Shown: piece after piece, positions 7,897 through 15,208 of the stretch
How the letters are laid out: every line of letters starts with the position of its first letter
Numbering within the stretch: the first letter of the stretch is position 1
Source of the DNA: JANXMY01 sp965246745
GTDB lineage: Bacteria; Armatimonadota; Armatimonadia; Armatimonadales; Capsulimonadaceae
NCBI GenBank assembly: GCA_965246745.1
Contig: OZ251980.1
Coordinates: forward strand, 1,116,001-1,180,000
Length of the DNA: 64,000 nt
Reading direction: 5' to 3'
Translations under genes and position numbers: made by a program
The notes under the pieces: generated by a model
What the model saw: only the letters and a program-made list of their open reading frames with translations
Told to the model about the DNA's origin: nothing
The model's database searches: none

Positions 7897-9005
7897 TGGC
7901 ACTGAGTTTGTATGAAAAGCGCCTGAGCGTGGTGCGGGCGGCCATGCACGAGAATGGGCTGGACACGCTGATCGTGACGCCCGGCGCGGCGATGCGCTAC
8001 TTGACGGGCTTCTCGGAGCCGGGGTCGCGCTTTCTCGCGCTGATCGTGCCCGACGATGCGCCCTGGCTGTTTGTGGTGCCGAGCCTAAACGCCGGGCAGG
8101 CGCGGGCGAACCCGGCAGGCGTCTCGGACGTTCGGGTCTGGGACGACGGTTCCGGCTGGGAAGGGGTGGTCGCGCCGCTCGCCAAAGACCTCATGCTGGA
8201 CATTGGGATTGTGGGCGTGGACGACGACATGCCCGCCCGGTTCCTGCTCAAATTGCAGGAGCTGATGCCGACCGCGCTGTTTCGGCCCGCCGGCATGGCC
8301 TTGTCGGGCCTGCGTGCCCGCAAAGATGCGCTGGAGCTGGCGTCATTGCAGCGGGCCGCCGACGCCACCGATGCGCTGATTTCGGTCGCGTATGCCGCCT
8401 GCCGGGTCGGCGCAAGCGAGAGGGAAGTCGCGTCGGCGCTTGGGCAGGCCGTCGCGCGGGCGGGCCACGCCGACTCGTTTGCCCCCATCATCGGCGCGGG
8501 GGCGAACGGCGCATCGCCGCATCACAATACGGGCACAGCCAAGATCAAAACGGGCGAGGTGGTCATTTTAGACTTCGGCGCAATGACGGGCGGCTACCAC
8601 GGCGACATCACGCGCACGGTCGCGGTTGGAAACGCGCCCGACGAAGCCCGGCGCGTGTACGCCGTCGTCTACGAAGCCTACACCGCCGCCGTCGCCGCCG
8701 TGCAGCCCGGCGCGACCGCGCACGCTGTAGACGCCGCCGCGCGGAGCGTGATTGCAGGCGCGGGATACGGCGAGTTTTTCATCCACCGTACCGGCCACGG
8801 CATCGGTTTGGATGACCACGAAGCACCCTACATCATGGCCGGCAATTACACGCCGCTGCTGCCCGGCCACTGCTTTTCGATTGAGCCGGGGATTTACCTG
8901 CCCGGCCACTTCGGCGTCCGCCTGGAAAATATCGTCACCGTGACGGACGACGGCACGGCGCGGGTGCTGAACGAAGCGATCCCGCCGGAGATTGTCGTGC
9001 TGTAG
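7896..9005 (+). CDS. M24 family metallopeptidase (Xaa-Pro aminopeptidase-like)
   Basis: A 369-residue cytoplasmic protein with the creatinase N-terminal domain (1-135) and the pita-bread catalytic domain (140-369). All five metal ligands are present: Asp226 (DFGA), Asp237 (GDITRT), His301 (TGHGIG), Glu330 (SIEPGIY) and Glu344 (RLENIV). Such enzymes cleave Xaa-Pro dipeptides or the N-terminal residue before proline. The start chosen overlaps the trpG stop as TGATG, implying translational coupling, so the earlier in-frame start inside trpG is rejected. Confidence 0.9.
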   Translation: MALSLYEKRLSVVRAAMHENGLDTLIVTPGAAMRYLTGFSEPGSRFLALIVPDDAPWLFVVPSLNAGQARANPAGVSDVRVWDDGSGWEGVVAPLAKDLMLDIGIVGVDDDMPARFLLKLQELMPTALFRPAGMALSGLRARKDALELASLQRAADATDALISVAYAACRVGASEREVASALGQAVARAGHADSFAPIIGAGANGASPHHNTGTAKIKTGEVVILDFGAMTGGYHGDITRTVAVGNAPDEARRVYAVVYEAYTAAVAAVQPGATAHAVDAAARSVIAGAGYGEFFIHRTGHGIGLDDHEAPYIMAGNYTPLLPGHCFSIEPGIYLPGHFGVRLENIVTVTDDGTARVLNEAIPPEIVVL

Positions 9006-9009
9006 AGAA

Positions 9010-9102
9010 CCCCCCCCGCCCCAATTTTGGGGAGCCGGATGAGGAAAAGACCAGCCTGCGGACCATTCTCTGTATTGCTGCCCAGAATTGGGGCGGGGGG
9101 GG
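9010..9102. repeat. Long inverted repeat LIR1 (poly-C/G arms)
   Basis: Arms of 22 bases (9010-9031 and 9081-9102, one mismatch) start with a run of eight C and contain the small palindrome CCCCAATTTTGGGG. Related pieces with the same CCCCAAT..GGGG core occur at 12194-12220 (inside trpC) and at about 19726-19748. It fills most of the gap between the peptidase and the next gene. Confidence 0.75.
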
Positions 9103-9122
9103 GCATCTTAGAAACTAAGCCT

Positions 9123-9740
9123 ATGAAACTCATTGCCGATGCCCTTATCACCCTGCCGTTTACGCTCGACTTCTGCGCCAAAGGCCCCGATGTCGAGCCG
9201 CTGACCTGCACCCTCAGCGGTATGGACGCCACGCTGTTTTTTCCACCGTCGCTGTCCGACGGCACCGACGGGCAGGGCATTTTCGGCGAATGGGCCTGGT
9301 GGACCGGGAAAAACCTGCGCCTGGTGCTGGAACAAACGGTCGGCGGGGACGAAGACACCGAAACCCTGCGAGCCACGGCCCTTGCCACCGGGCAGGAGAT
9401 TTTGCGGCGCTTTTTGAACGCCTACCGCTGGCGGTTCAGCCGGCCGGAAGTGCATCCCATCGTGCTCGACCCGCGCGTCGTCACTTTGTCTTTGCAGCAC
9501 GACGACGGCAAACTGGAAAAACTGCCCGAGCCGCTGGGGGCGTTCTTCTACCAAAACATGCCGGCAAAGCCGCCTCTCGATTCGTCAGTCAACACAGCGA
9601 CTTTGGAACTGCTGTTCACCGATATTCAGACCGCCGCCGACCCGCCGCTGGCCGGCCAATTACGCCTGGACGCCGAAGCACTGGACGCCGTCGGCGAGAC
9701 CGAACGCGCGGAACTCATCCGGGGGCTGATTGCATCGTGA
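9123..9740 (+). CDS. Conserved-looking hypothetical protein
   Basis: A 205-residue soluble acidic protein with no signal peptide. The ATG at 9123 is preferred because the longer frame runs back through the right arm of LIR1. Features are a hydrophobic N-terminal strand region, an aromatic EWAWWTGKN segment near 57-65, and a C-terminal part rich in Ala, Leu and Glu. No family recognised. It overlaps the following monooxygenase-like gene by four bases (GTGA), so the two are probably translated together. Confidence 0.6.
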   Translation: MKLIADALITLPFTLDFCAKGPDVEPLTCTLSGMDATLFFPPSLSDGTDGQGIFGEWAWWTGKNLRLVLEQTVGGDEDTETLRATALATGQEILRRFLNAYRWRFSRPEVHPIVLDPRVVTLSLQHDDGKLEKLPEPLGAFFYQNMPAKPPLDSSVNTATLELLFTDIQTAADPPLAGQLRLDAEALDAVGETERAELIRGLIAS

Positions 9741-10051
9741 GCCAAATCGCGCCGACACCGAAGCCGCCCTACTACGCCGTCATCTTCACATCGGAGCGCA
9801 CCGGCGGCGGCGAGGGCTATGCGGACACCGCCGCCCGGATGAACGCGCTGGCCGCCGAGCAGCCCGGCTTTCTCGGCATCGAATCGGCCCGCTCCGGCCT
9901 CGGCATTAAGGTTTCCTACTCGGACAGCCTGGAAGCTATCGCCGCCTGGAAGCGAAGCACCGAGCATTCGGCGGCGCAGCAGCGCGGTCGAGACGACTGG
10001 TACACTGCCTACACCGTCCGCATCTGCCGCGTCGAGCGCGAGTATGGGTGA
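9737..10051 (+). CDS. Antibiotic biosynthesis monooxygenase (ABM) domain protein
   Basis: A 104-residue dimeric ferredoxin-like (ABM-type) domain. The run PGFLGIESARSG, then SDSLEAIAAWKRSTEH and WYTAYTVRICRVER are hallmarks of the COG2329-like group. Members degrade or modify small aromatic compounds or act as stress proteins; the substrate cannot be read from sequence. The GTG start overlaps the previous stop and is the only start that leaves a single complete domain. Confidence 0.75.
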   Translation: MSQIAPTPKPPYYAVIFTSERTGGGEGYADTAARMNALAAEQPGFLGIESARSGLGIKVSYSDSLEAIAAWKRSTEHSAAQQRGRDDWYTAYTVRICRVEREYG

Positions 10052-10215
10052 TAGGCGAGGGCCGGTTCGGCGAAGAAGTAAATTGACCCACGGGCGTCAT
10101 GCTAATGTGCCAGGCCAGCGCAGCAAATAATCGTGGGCACGCTTCGAGAGCGAAGGAACGCATTATAAAACACGCATGACAGCACTTGATTGGCGGCAGT
10201 AGGGGGAATTGATCT

Positions 10216-11097
10216 TTGAGCTATCTGTTGTTCATGGACGAAAGCGGGCACGATCATCGCTCAATGCCCTATGAAGTACGCGGCGGAGTTGCCCTTCATG
10301 CGTCCCGTGTTTGGCCCTTTGTCCAAAAACTGCGGGCGCTTGAACAGGAAGCCTTCGGCGGTTCGCTCCATGAATTTGCGACAGAAATAAAAGGCAGTAA
10401 GCTGCTGGACAAAGACCGATTTCGCTGGGCAGTGCAGGAAACGGAAGCATTACCGGATGTTGTTCGACGAAATCATGCCAAAGCGTTCCTGACCAAGAAG
10501 CTCACAAAAGAGGTGCCGAGCCGCAGTGAGTTCACTGCCTATGGACAGGCCAGCCTTCTGCTGGCACGAAGCATCTTCCGGCTTTTAGAAGAGGAGCGGG
10601 CGGTTTTGTTCGCCAGCGCCGTTCCACGCAGCACAATAAAGCCACCCACTTCGCATAACCCCGAAGACTTACGAAAGGATATTGTTTTTCTGTTAGAGCG
10701 TTACACCTACTTTCTCATGGAAAAAGAAGAAACAGGACTGCTGATCATGGATGAAACAGAACACACGGACGACCGCCGCCAGATCAGCAGGCTGAACAAG
10801 TATTTCAGCCTGACGGCAGTAGGACGCGAACGTGCACGGCATATTGTTCCGACGCCGCTTTTTGTTGCCTCGGACATGACTTATCCGGTTCAAGCGGCGG
10901 ATGTCTGTATTTACTGCATTAATTGGGGATTCCGCCTGCCGGAGCGCGGTATGGATGCGCCAGTTCGCAAAGAAATCGCCGAAGAGTTTGGCGCAGCTCT
11001 CTCGAGGCTTCAATGGCGCGGGCAGGGGTCAAGACAAGGCGCGGAATACACAAGCTATGGGATTGTCTGCGTTCCTGATCTGTATGCTTCGCGCTGA
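10216..11097 (+). CDS. DUF3800 domain protein
   Basis: A 293-residue protein that starts with the hallmark SYLLFMDESGHD and has MDETEHTDDRRQ near 176-187 and YPVQAADVCIYCINW near 222-236, acidic motifs that define the DUF3800 family. The fold is RNase H-like, so a nuclease role is plausible but unproven. Members are frequently found on mobile DNA and in defence regions. A TTG start is used after AGGGGG. Its G+C looks lower than that of the trp genes on either side, so it probably entered between trpG and trpD by transfer. Confidence 0.8.
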   Translation: MSYLLFMDESGHDHRSMPYEVRGGVALHASRVWPFVQKLRALEQEAFGGSLHEFATEIKGSKLLDKDRFRWAVQETEALPDVVRRNHAKAFLTKKLTKEVPSRSEFTAYGQASLLLARSIFRLLEEERAVLFASAVPRSTIKPPTSHNPEDLRKDIVFLLERYTYFLMEKEETGLLIMDETEHTDDRRQISRLNKYFSLTAVGRERARHIVPTPLFVASDMTYPVQAADVCIYCINWGFRLPERGMDAPVRKEIAEEFGAALSRLQWRGQGSRQGAEYTSYGIVCVPDLYASR

Positions 11098-11113
11098 AAT
11101 AAAAAAGGAGGCA

Positions 11114-11173
11114 ATGCCCATCAAAATGTTTGATGCGCCGAGCCTCCATCCCTATTATGGCATAAGAAAATGA
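11114..11173 (+). CDS. Short leader ORF coupled to trpD
   Basis: A 19-codon frame (internal ATG also at 11126) following a strong AAAGGAGG. Its stop overlaps the trpD start as ATGA. The peptide ends LHPYYGIRK and has no Trp codon, so classical trp attenuation is not indicated. The spacing from AGGAGG is 2 bases to the first ATG and 14 to the second, neither ideal. It may serve to load ribosomes for trpD by coupling. Confidence 0.4.
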   Translation: MPIKMFDAPSLHPYYGIRK

Positions 11174-12192
11174 AAAACGCAATACAGCATCTGATTGAAG
11201 GCAGGCATCTGGCCGAGCTTGAAGCCGCCGAGGTCATGCGGGAGATTATGGAAGGGCGGGCGACCGACGCGCAGATTGCCGCGCTGGCGGTCGCGCTCCG
11301 CATGAAGGGCGAGACGGTCGAAGAAATTACGGGCTTTGCGCGGGTCATGCGCGAGTACGCGGTCCGAGTCCCGGTCAGCACGGACAAAATCGTGGTGGAT
11401 ACCTGCGGGACGGGCGGGGACACGCTGAAGACGTTTAACATCTCGACGGCGGCGGCTTTGGTGGTCGCGGCGGACGGGCGATTGGCTGTGGCGAAGCACG
11501 GCAACCGGGCGGCGACCAGTAAATGCGGCAGCGCGGATGTTCTGGAAGCCCTCGGGGTCAAGCTCGACCTGCCGCCGGAGCGGCTGGGCGCGTGCATTGA
11601 CACGGTCGGCATCGGGTTCTTGTTTGCGCCTTCGATGCACCCGTCGTTTAAGTACGCCGCCGGGCCGCGCCGGGAAATCGGCATTCGGACGATCTTCAAT
11701 CTGCTCGGCCCGCTGACCAATCCCGCCGGGGCACCGGTGCAGCTTATCGGCGTTTACGACGGGGCGCTGTGCGAGACGTTGGCGCATGTCCTGAACAATC
11801 TCGGCAGCCGCCGGGCGCTTTTGGTGCATGGGATGGACGGGCTGGACGAGCTGTCCACGCTCGGCGAGACCGCCGTGAGCGAGCTGAAAGACGGCCGGGT
11901 TACGTCGTACACGATTGACCCGGAATGGGATTTGGGACTGGCCCGCGCGACGATTGAGCACCTCGCGGGCGGCGAAAGCGTCGCCGAGAACGCCGATATT
12001 CTTTTGCGGCTGCTCCACGGCAAGGACCGGGGGCCGCACCGAGACATTGTGTGCCTCAACGCCGCCGGGGTGCTTCTCGTGGCCGGAGCCGAAGAGAACT
12101 TGGAAGACGGGATCGAGCGGGCGTCGGCCCTGATTGACAGCGGCGCGGCGCTGAGCGCGTTGGAGCGATTGAAAGAGTTTACGAATGAGTAG
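11170..12192 (+). CDS. trpD: Anthranilate phosphoribosyltransferase
   Basis: A 340-residue enzyme that joins anthranilate to PRPP in tryptophan synthesis. The signature GTGGDTLKTFNIST near 79-92 is the PRPP/Mg site, followed by KHGNRAATSKCGSADVLEALG. Length and motifs are normal for the family. Its start overlaps the stop of a short leader ORF and its stop overlaps the trpC start (ATGAGTAG), so trpD and trpC form a coupled pair. Confidence 0.97.
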   Translation: MKNAIQHLIEGRHLAELEAAEVMREIMEGRATDAQIAALAVALRMKGETVEEITGFARVMREYAVRVPVSTDKIVVDTCGTGGDTLKTFNISTAAALVVAADGRLAVAKHGNRAATSKCGSADVLEALGVKLDLPPERLGACIDTVGIGFLFAPSMHPSFKYAAGPRREIGIRTIFNLLGPLTNPAGAPVQLIGVYDGALCETLAHVLNNLGSRRALLVHGMDGLDELSTLGETAVSELKDGRVTSYTIDPEWDLGLARATIEHLAGGESVAENADILLRLLHGKDRGPHRDIVCLNAAGVLLVAGAEENLEDGIERASALIDSGAALSALERLKEFTNE

Positions 12193-13141
12193 CCCCCTAG
12201 CCCCCAATCATGGGGGAACCGGATTAGAACCAGACAACGAGGGCGCAGCAAGGCAAGAGGGCGCAGCAAGGCAAGAGGGCGCAGCAAGGCAAGAGGGCGC
12301 AGCAAGGCAAGAGGGCGCAGCAAGCAGCGCCCCTACTCCGCCCCTGAAAACTAAGCCGACGATTTTAGAGGAAATAATATCCCATAAGCGCGGGGAAGTG
12401 CAGGAGCGGCAGGCAAAAGTGTCCCCGCAAGAAGTCAAGGTCCGCGCGGCGGCGGCTCCCCCGCCCCGCGACTTTCTGGCGGCCTTGCAGACGCCGCTTA
12501 TCGGCCCGGTTGCGCTGATCGCCGAAGTCAAGAAAGCGTCGCCGTCGGCAGGCGTCATCCGAGCGGACTTTGATCCCGTCGCCATTGCGAAAGAGTACGA
12601 AGCCGCCGGGGCGTCGTGTCTGTCGGTGCTGACAGATGAGAAATTCTTTCAGGGCCATGACGACTACCTTGAAGCCGTCCGCGCAGCCGTCAGTCTGCCG
12701 GTGATCCGCAAAGATTTTGTTGTGGATGCTTGGCAGCTTTATGAATCGCGGGCGCTTGGGGCCGATGCCGTTCTTCTCATCGCCGCCGCGCTGACGCCGG
12801 CGCAGATTGCCGAGTTCCAGCACATCGCGCACGAACTCGGCATGGCGGCATTGGTGGAAGTGCATACGGAAGCGGAGATGGAAGTGGCGCTCAGAGCAGA
12901 CGCCAAACTCATCGGCATCAACTCGCGCGACCTGAATACGTTTGTGACCGATCTCGGCACGGTGGAGCGGTTGGCGGCGCGAGTGCCAAGCGGCGTTACA
13001 CTGGTGGCGGAAAGCGGGCTGAAAACGCCTGCGGACGTGCGGCGCGTGGCCGACGCCGGGGCAAAGGCGATTTTGGTGGGGGAAACGCTGATGCGCTCGG
13101 TGAACATTGGGGCGGCGATGCGGGAATTGATGAGCGGCTAA
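12185..13141 (+). CDS. trpC: Indole-3-glycerol phosphate synthase with repeat-derived N-terminal extension
   Basis: Residues 58-318 form a complete (beta/alpha)8 TrpC: ILEEIISHKRGEV at the start, EVKKASPSAG, RKDFVVDAWQ, GINSRDLNTF, VAESGLKT and ILVGETLM. It converts CdRP to indole-glycerol phosphate. The first about 57 residues are not part of the family. After Met-Ser they consist of a CCCCC/GGGGG palindrome and four to five copies of EGAARQ encoded by an 18-base tandem repeat. The start is fixed by the overlap with the trpD stop, so the repeat probably inserted in frame just behind the original start. It overlaps nrnA convergently at the 3' end. Confidence 0.96.
   Translation: MSSPLAPNHGGTGLEPDNEGAARQEGAARQEGAARQEGAARQEGAASSAPTPPLKTKPTILEEIISHKRGEVQERQAKVSPQEVKVRAAAAPPPRDFLAALQTPLIGPVALIAEVKKASPSAGVIRADFDPVAIAKEYEAAGASCLSVLTDEKFFQGHDDYLEAVRAAVSLPVIRKDFVVDAWQLYESRALGADAVLLIAAALTPAQIAEFQHIAHELGMAALVEVHTEAEMEVALRADAKLIGINSRDLNTFVTDLGTVERLAARVPSGVTLVAESGLKTPADVRRVADAGAKAILVGETLMRSVNIGAAMRELMSG
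12193..12345. repeat. Repeat insertion inside the 5' end of trpC
   Basis: A CCCCC..AAT..GGGGG palindrome is followed by four copies of the 18-base unit GGGCGCAGCAAGGCAAGA and a terminal GGGCGCAGCAAGCAGCGCCC hairpin (12313-12332). Nearly the same hairpin occurs at 15118-15137 and, in reverse, at 31474-31493. The insertion has a length compatible with the reading frame. Confidence 0.8.
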
Positions 13142-14124
13142 CGACCGGCACGCACCGCGTCAAGCACGGCCTTCTCGGCCTCGGCCAGCGGCAGGGGAAC
13201 CGTGCAGCCGGACGCCATCCGGTGGCCGCCGCCGCCGAAGCGTGCGGCGATCTCGGCGACGTTCACCGTGTCGCGGGAGCGCAGGGACACGCGCACCGCG
13301 CTGCCGTCCGGCATCTCGCGCAGCAAAATGCCGACTTCCGCCCCCTGCACCCCGCGCACATAAGAGACAATCCCCTCGGTGTCCTGGTCGGTCGCCTGCG
13401 TTTCGGCAAAGTCCCCGGCCGTGATCCGCGCCCAGACAATCCGGCCGCCGTCGGTCTTTTGCAGCGAAGCCAGCGCCCGCCCGAGAAGCTGCGTCGCGGC
13501 GAAGGTGCGGTTCTCAAAGACGTGCTCGGAGATGACCGCCGGGGGCGCTCCGGCCTCCAAAAGCGCGGCGGCAGTCTGGAGAGTATTCGGGGTGACGTTC
13601 TGGAAGCGAAACGAGCCGGTGTCGGTCAGAATGCCCGTAAACAAGCAGGTGGCGATGTCGGGCGTGAGGGGCACCCCCAGCGTTTGAAGCAGACGGTAAA
13701 CGATCTCGGCGGTGGACGCCGCGCGGGCGTCTAAAACGCGGATGTCGCCGAACGCGCCGGCGGTGACATGGTGGTCAATATCCACAATGCGCCTGGCCCG
13801 CTGAATGAGCGGCTGAACCGACAGGCCGACGCGGGGGAAATCGCCGCTGTCTACGACCAGCGCGAGATCGAATTCGGCTTCGCCCGTTGCCTGCCGCACC
13901 AAATCCGCGCCGGGCAGAAAGGTCAGCATCGCCGGGACGCCGTCTTCCGACAGGCAGGTGACGGTCTTGCCGAGCGCCAGCAGGGCCAGCGCCAAACCGA
14001 GCAGGGAGCCGAGCGCGTCGCCGTCGGGGTTGACATGGCAGGCCAGCACGATGGTCCTGCTTTGACGAATAGCGGCGGCGGCGTCCCCCAGCGGCCCGGC
14101 TAAATCGGTCGGCGGGGCGCTCAT
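13138..14124 (-). CDS. nrnA: DHH-family phosphoesterase (NrnA-like oligoribonuclease/pAp phosphatase)
   Basis: A 328-residue protein with the DHH domain (CHVNPDGDALGS near 29-40, VDSGD near 91, DIDHHVT near 115-121) and the C-terminal DHHA1 domain ending in FGGGGHRMASGC (near 295-306). These residues bind two Mn ions. Family members degrade nanoRNAs and pAp. It is the last gene of the nusA-infB operon; its start overlaps the rbfA stop by four bases, and its end overlaps trpC tail to tail. Confidence 0.9.
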   Translation of the reverse strand: MSAPPTDLAGPLGDAAAAIRQSRTIVLACHVNPDGDALGSLLGLALALLALGKTVTCLSEDGVPAMLTFLPGADLVRQATGEAEFDLALVVDSGDFPRVGLSVQPLIQRARRIVDIDHHVTAGAFGDIRVLDARAASTAEIVYRLLQTLGVPLTPDIATCLFTGILTDTGSFRFQNVTPNTLQTAAALLEAGAPPAVISEHVFENRTFAATQLLGRALASLQKTDGGRIVWARITAGDFAETQATDQDTEGIVSYVRGVQGAEVGILLREMPDGSAVRVSLRSRDTVNVAEIAARFGGGGHRMASGCTVPLPLAEAEKAVLDAVRAGR

Positions 14125-14525
14125 TCGGCGTCTTCCTCGGCGCTTTCTTCCAAACTCGGTTTCGGGCGGGCGGCGTCTTCGCGCTTAACCTGCTCCAAGA
14201 CCTCGAACATATGCGCCCCCCGGTCAATCGTGTCGTCGTATTTAAACGTCAGCGCCGGGACATTGATAAACGCTTTCGAGCGCTTCAGCTCCTCGCGCAG
14301 CACGCCGGTCGCGCCGCGCAGGAGGTTGAGCTTGTCGCGCCGGGCGTCTTCGGTGCCGAAAACGCTGATAAAAATTGTCGCGTTTTTGTAATCGGTCGTG
14401 ACTTCCACGTCTGTGATGGTCAAGAGGCCGTCGGTGAAGCGCGGGTCGCGCATTTCGCGCCGAATGACTTCGGAAAGCACTTCGCGGAGCTGATCTTGCA
14501 GCCTTTGTTTTCGTGTGGCGGGCAT
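14121..14525 (-). CDS. rbfA: 30S ribosome-binding factor A
   Basis: A 134-residue KH-like protein. The N-terminal RKQRLQDQLREVLSEVIRREM, then DPRF and the strand-rich core ending with FKYDDTIDRGAHMFEVLEQ are typical of RbfA. It assists 16S rRNA 5' end maturation and cold adaptation. It overlaps nrnA and is separated from ylxP by the long inverted repeat LIR2, which may attenuate or stabilise the transcript. Confidence 0.95.
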   Translation of the reverse strand: MPATRKQRLQDQLREVLSEVIRREMRDPRFTDGLLTITDVEVTTDYKNATIFISVFGTEDARRDKLNLLRGATGVLREELKRSKAFINVPALTFKYDDTIDRGAHMFEVLEQVKREDAARPKPSLEESAEEDAE

Positions 14526-14565
14526 AGGTAAATCCTGGGAAAGCCGGCGCGTCGGAGGGGCAGGA

Positions 14566-14732
14566 GCGAGGGAATGAATTCCTCTATGCCTTCGGCATTA
14601 CTTCGTATCTGCTGAATGGCATCCTTCGGATGTAAGATTGGTGAATGTTCCGCTTCTTGCTCTTTCATCCGAAGGATGCCATTCAGCAGATACGAAGTAA
14701 TGCCGAAGGCATAGAGGAATTTATTCCCTCGC
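14566..14732. repeat. Long inverted repeat LIR2
   Basis: Two 67-base arms (14566-14632 and 14666-14732, one mismatch) separated by a 33-base loop. Each arm contains three small hairpins: GGAA-TGAA-TTCC (TAAA loop in the other arm), ATGCC-TTCG-GCAT and CATCC-TTCG-GATG. Part of the arm (TCTATGCCTTCGGCATTACT onward) recurs exactly in LIR11 near 59549. It lies inside the nusA operon between ylxP and rbfA. Confidence 0.9.
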
Positions 14733-14741
14733 TGTTCTTGA

Positions 14742-14781
14742 AGCAGCTCAATCAAAGCAGCTCAATCAAAGCAGCTCAATC
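14742..14781. repeat. 14-base tandem repeat, about three copies
   Basis: AGCAGCTCAATCAA is repeated nearly three times. It overlaps the stop codon region of the DUF503 gene, whose last codons supply the repeat unit, so it looks like a slippage or duplication product between that gene and LIR2. Confidence 0.7.
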
Positions 14782-15047
14782 TCGGTCTGCGTCACGTCCA
14801 CGCGCGGATTGCTTTCGATATGGTCCAGCGCTTTGTCCAGCACTTCGTTGGCGTATGCGCCGCCCGTCGCGACAACCGCGATGCCGACCGTGGCGGTGCG
14901 CCAGACATCGTGGTCGCCGATTTCGGTGGCGGAGACATTGAACTCGCTGCGAAGATGGGCCAGCAGGCTTTTCAGCACTTGCCGCTTGTCTTTCAGCGAG
15001 TTCGCTTCTTCAATATGCAATGTCACGGTCAAAAGGCCGATGGTCAT
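14766..15047 (-). CDS. ylxP: DUF503 protein (YlxP-like)
   Basis: A 93-residue protein with the family pattern HIEEANSLKDKRQVLKSLL near 10-28 followed by EFNVSATEIGDHDVW. YlxP homologues are found between infB and rbfA in many Gram-positive and related genomes, and a role in ribosome function has been proposed. The start at 15047 is chosen because the longer frame would run into the arm of LIR3. Confidence 0.9.
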   Translation of the reverse strand: MTIGLLTVTLHIEEANSLKDKRQVLKSLLAHLRSEFNVSATEIGDHDVWRTATVGIAVVATGGAYANEVLDKALDHIESNPRVDVTQTEIELL

Positions 15048-15055
15048 AAGAACCC

Positions 15056-15202
15056 ACCCCGGTTCGTTCCTCACCGACCCTCCCGAAACGGGAAGGTGAG
15101 GAGAAAAGAACCCGATAGGGCGCGGCAAGCAGCGCCCCTACATTTCATCTAAACCTCTTCACCTTCCCGTTTCGGGAGGGTCGGTGAGGAACGAACCGGG
15201 GT
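15056..15202. repeat. Long inverted repeat LIR3
   Basis: Two perfect 44-base arms (15056-15099 and 15159-15202). Each arm includes the hairpin CCCTCCCGAAACGGGAAGG. The loop contains a GGGCGC..GCGCCC unit related to those at 12313 and 31474. It fills the space between infB and ylxP on the same transcript and would form a very stable RNA stem. Confidence 0.9.
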
Positions 15203-15208
15203 AGGTTC

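Noticed and set aside
10052..11170. T-box or classical trp attenuator before trpD
   Set aside because: No T-box core motif, no Trp codons in the short leader ORF and no alternative terminator stems were seen.
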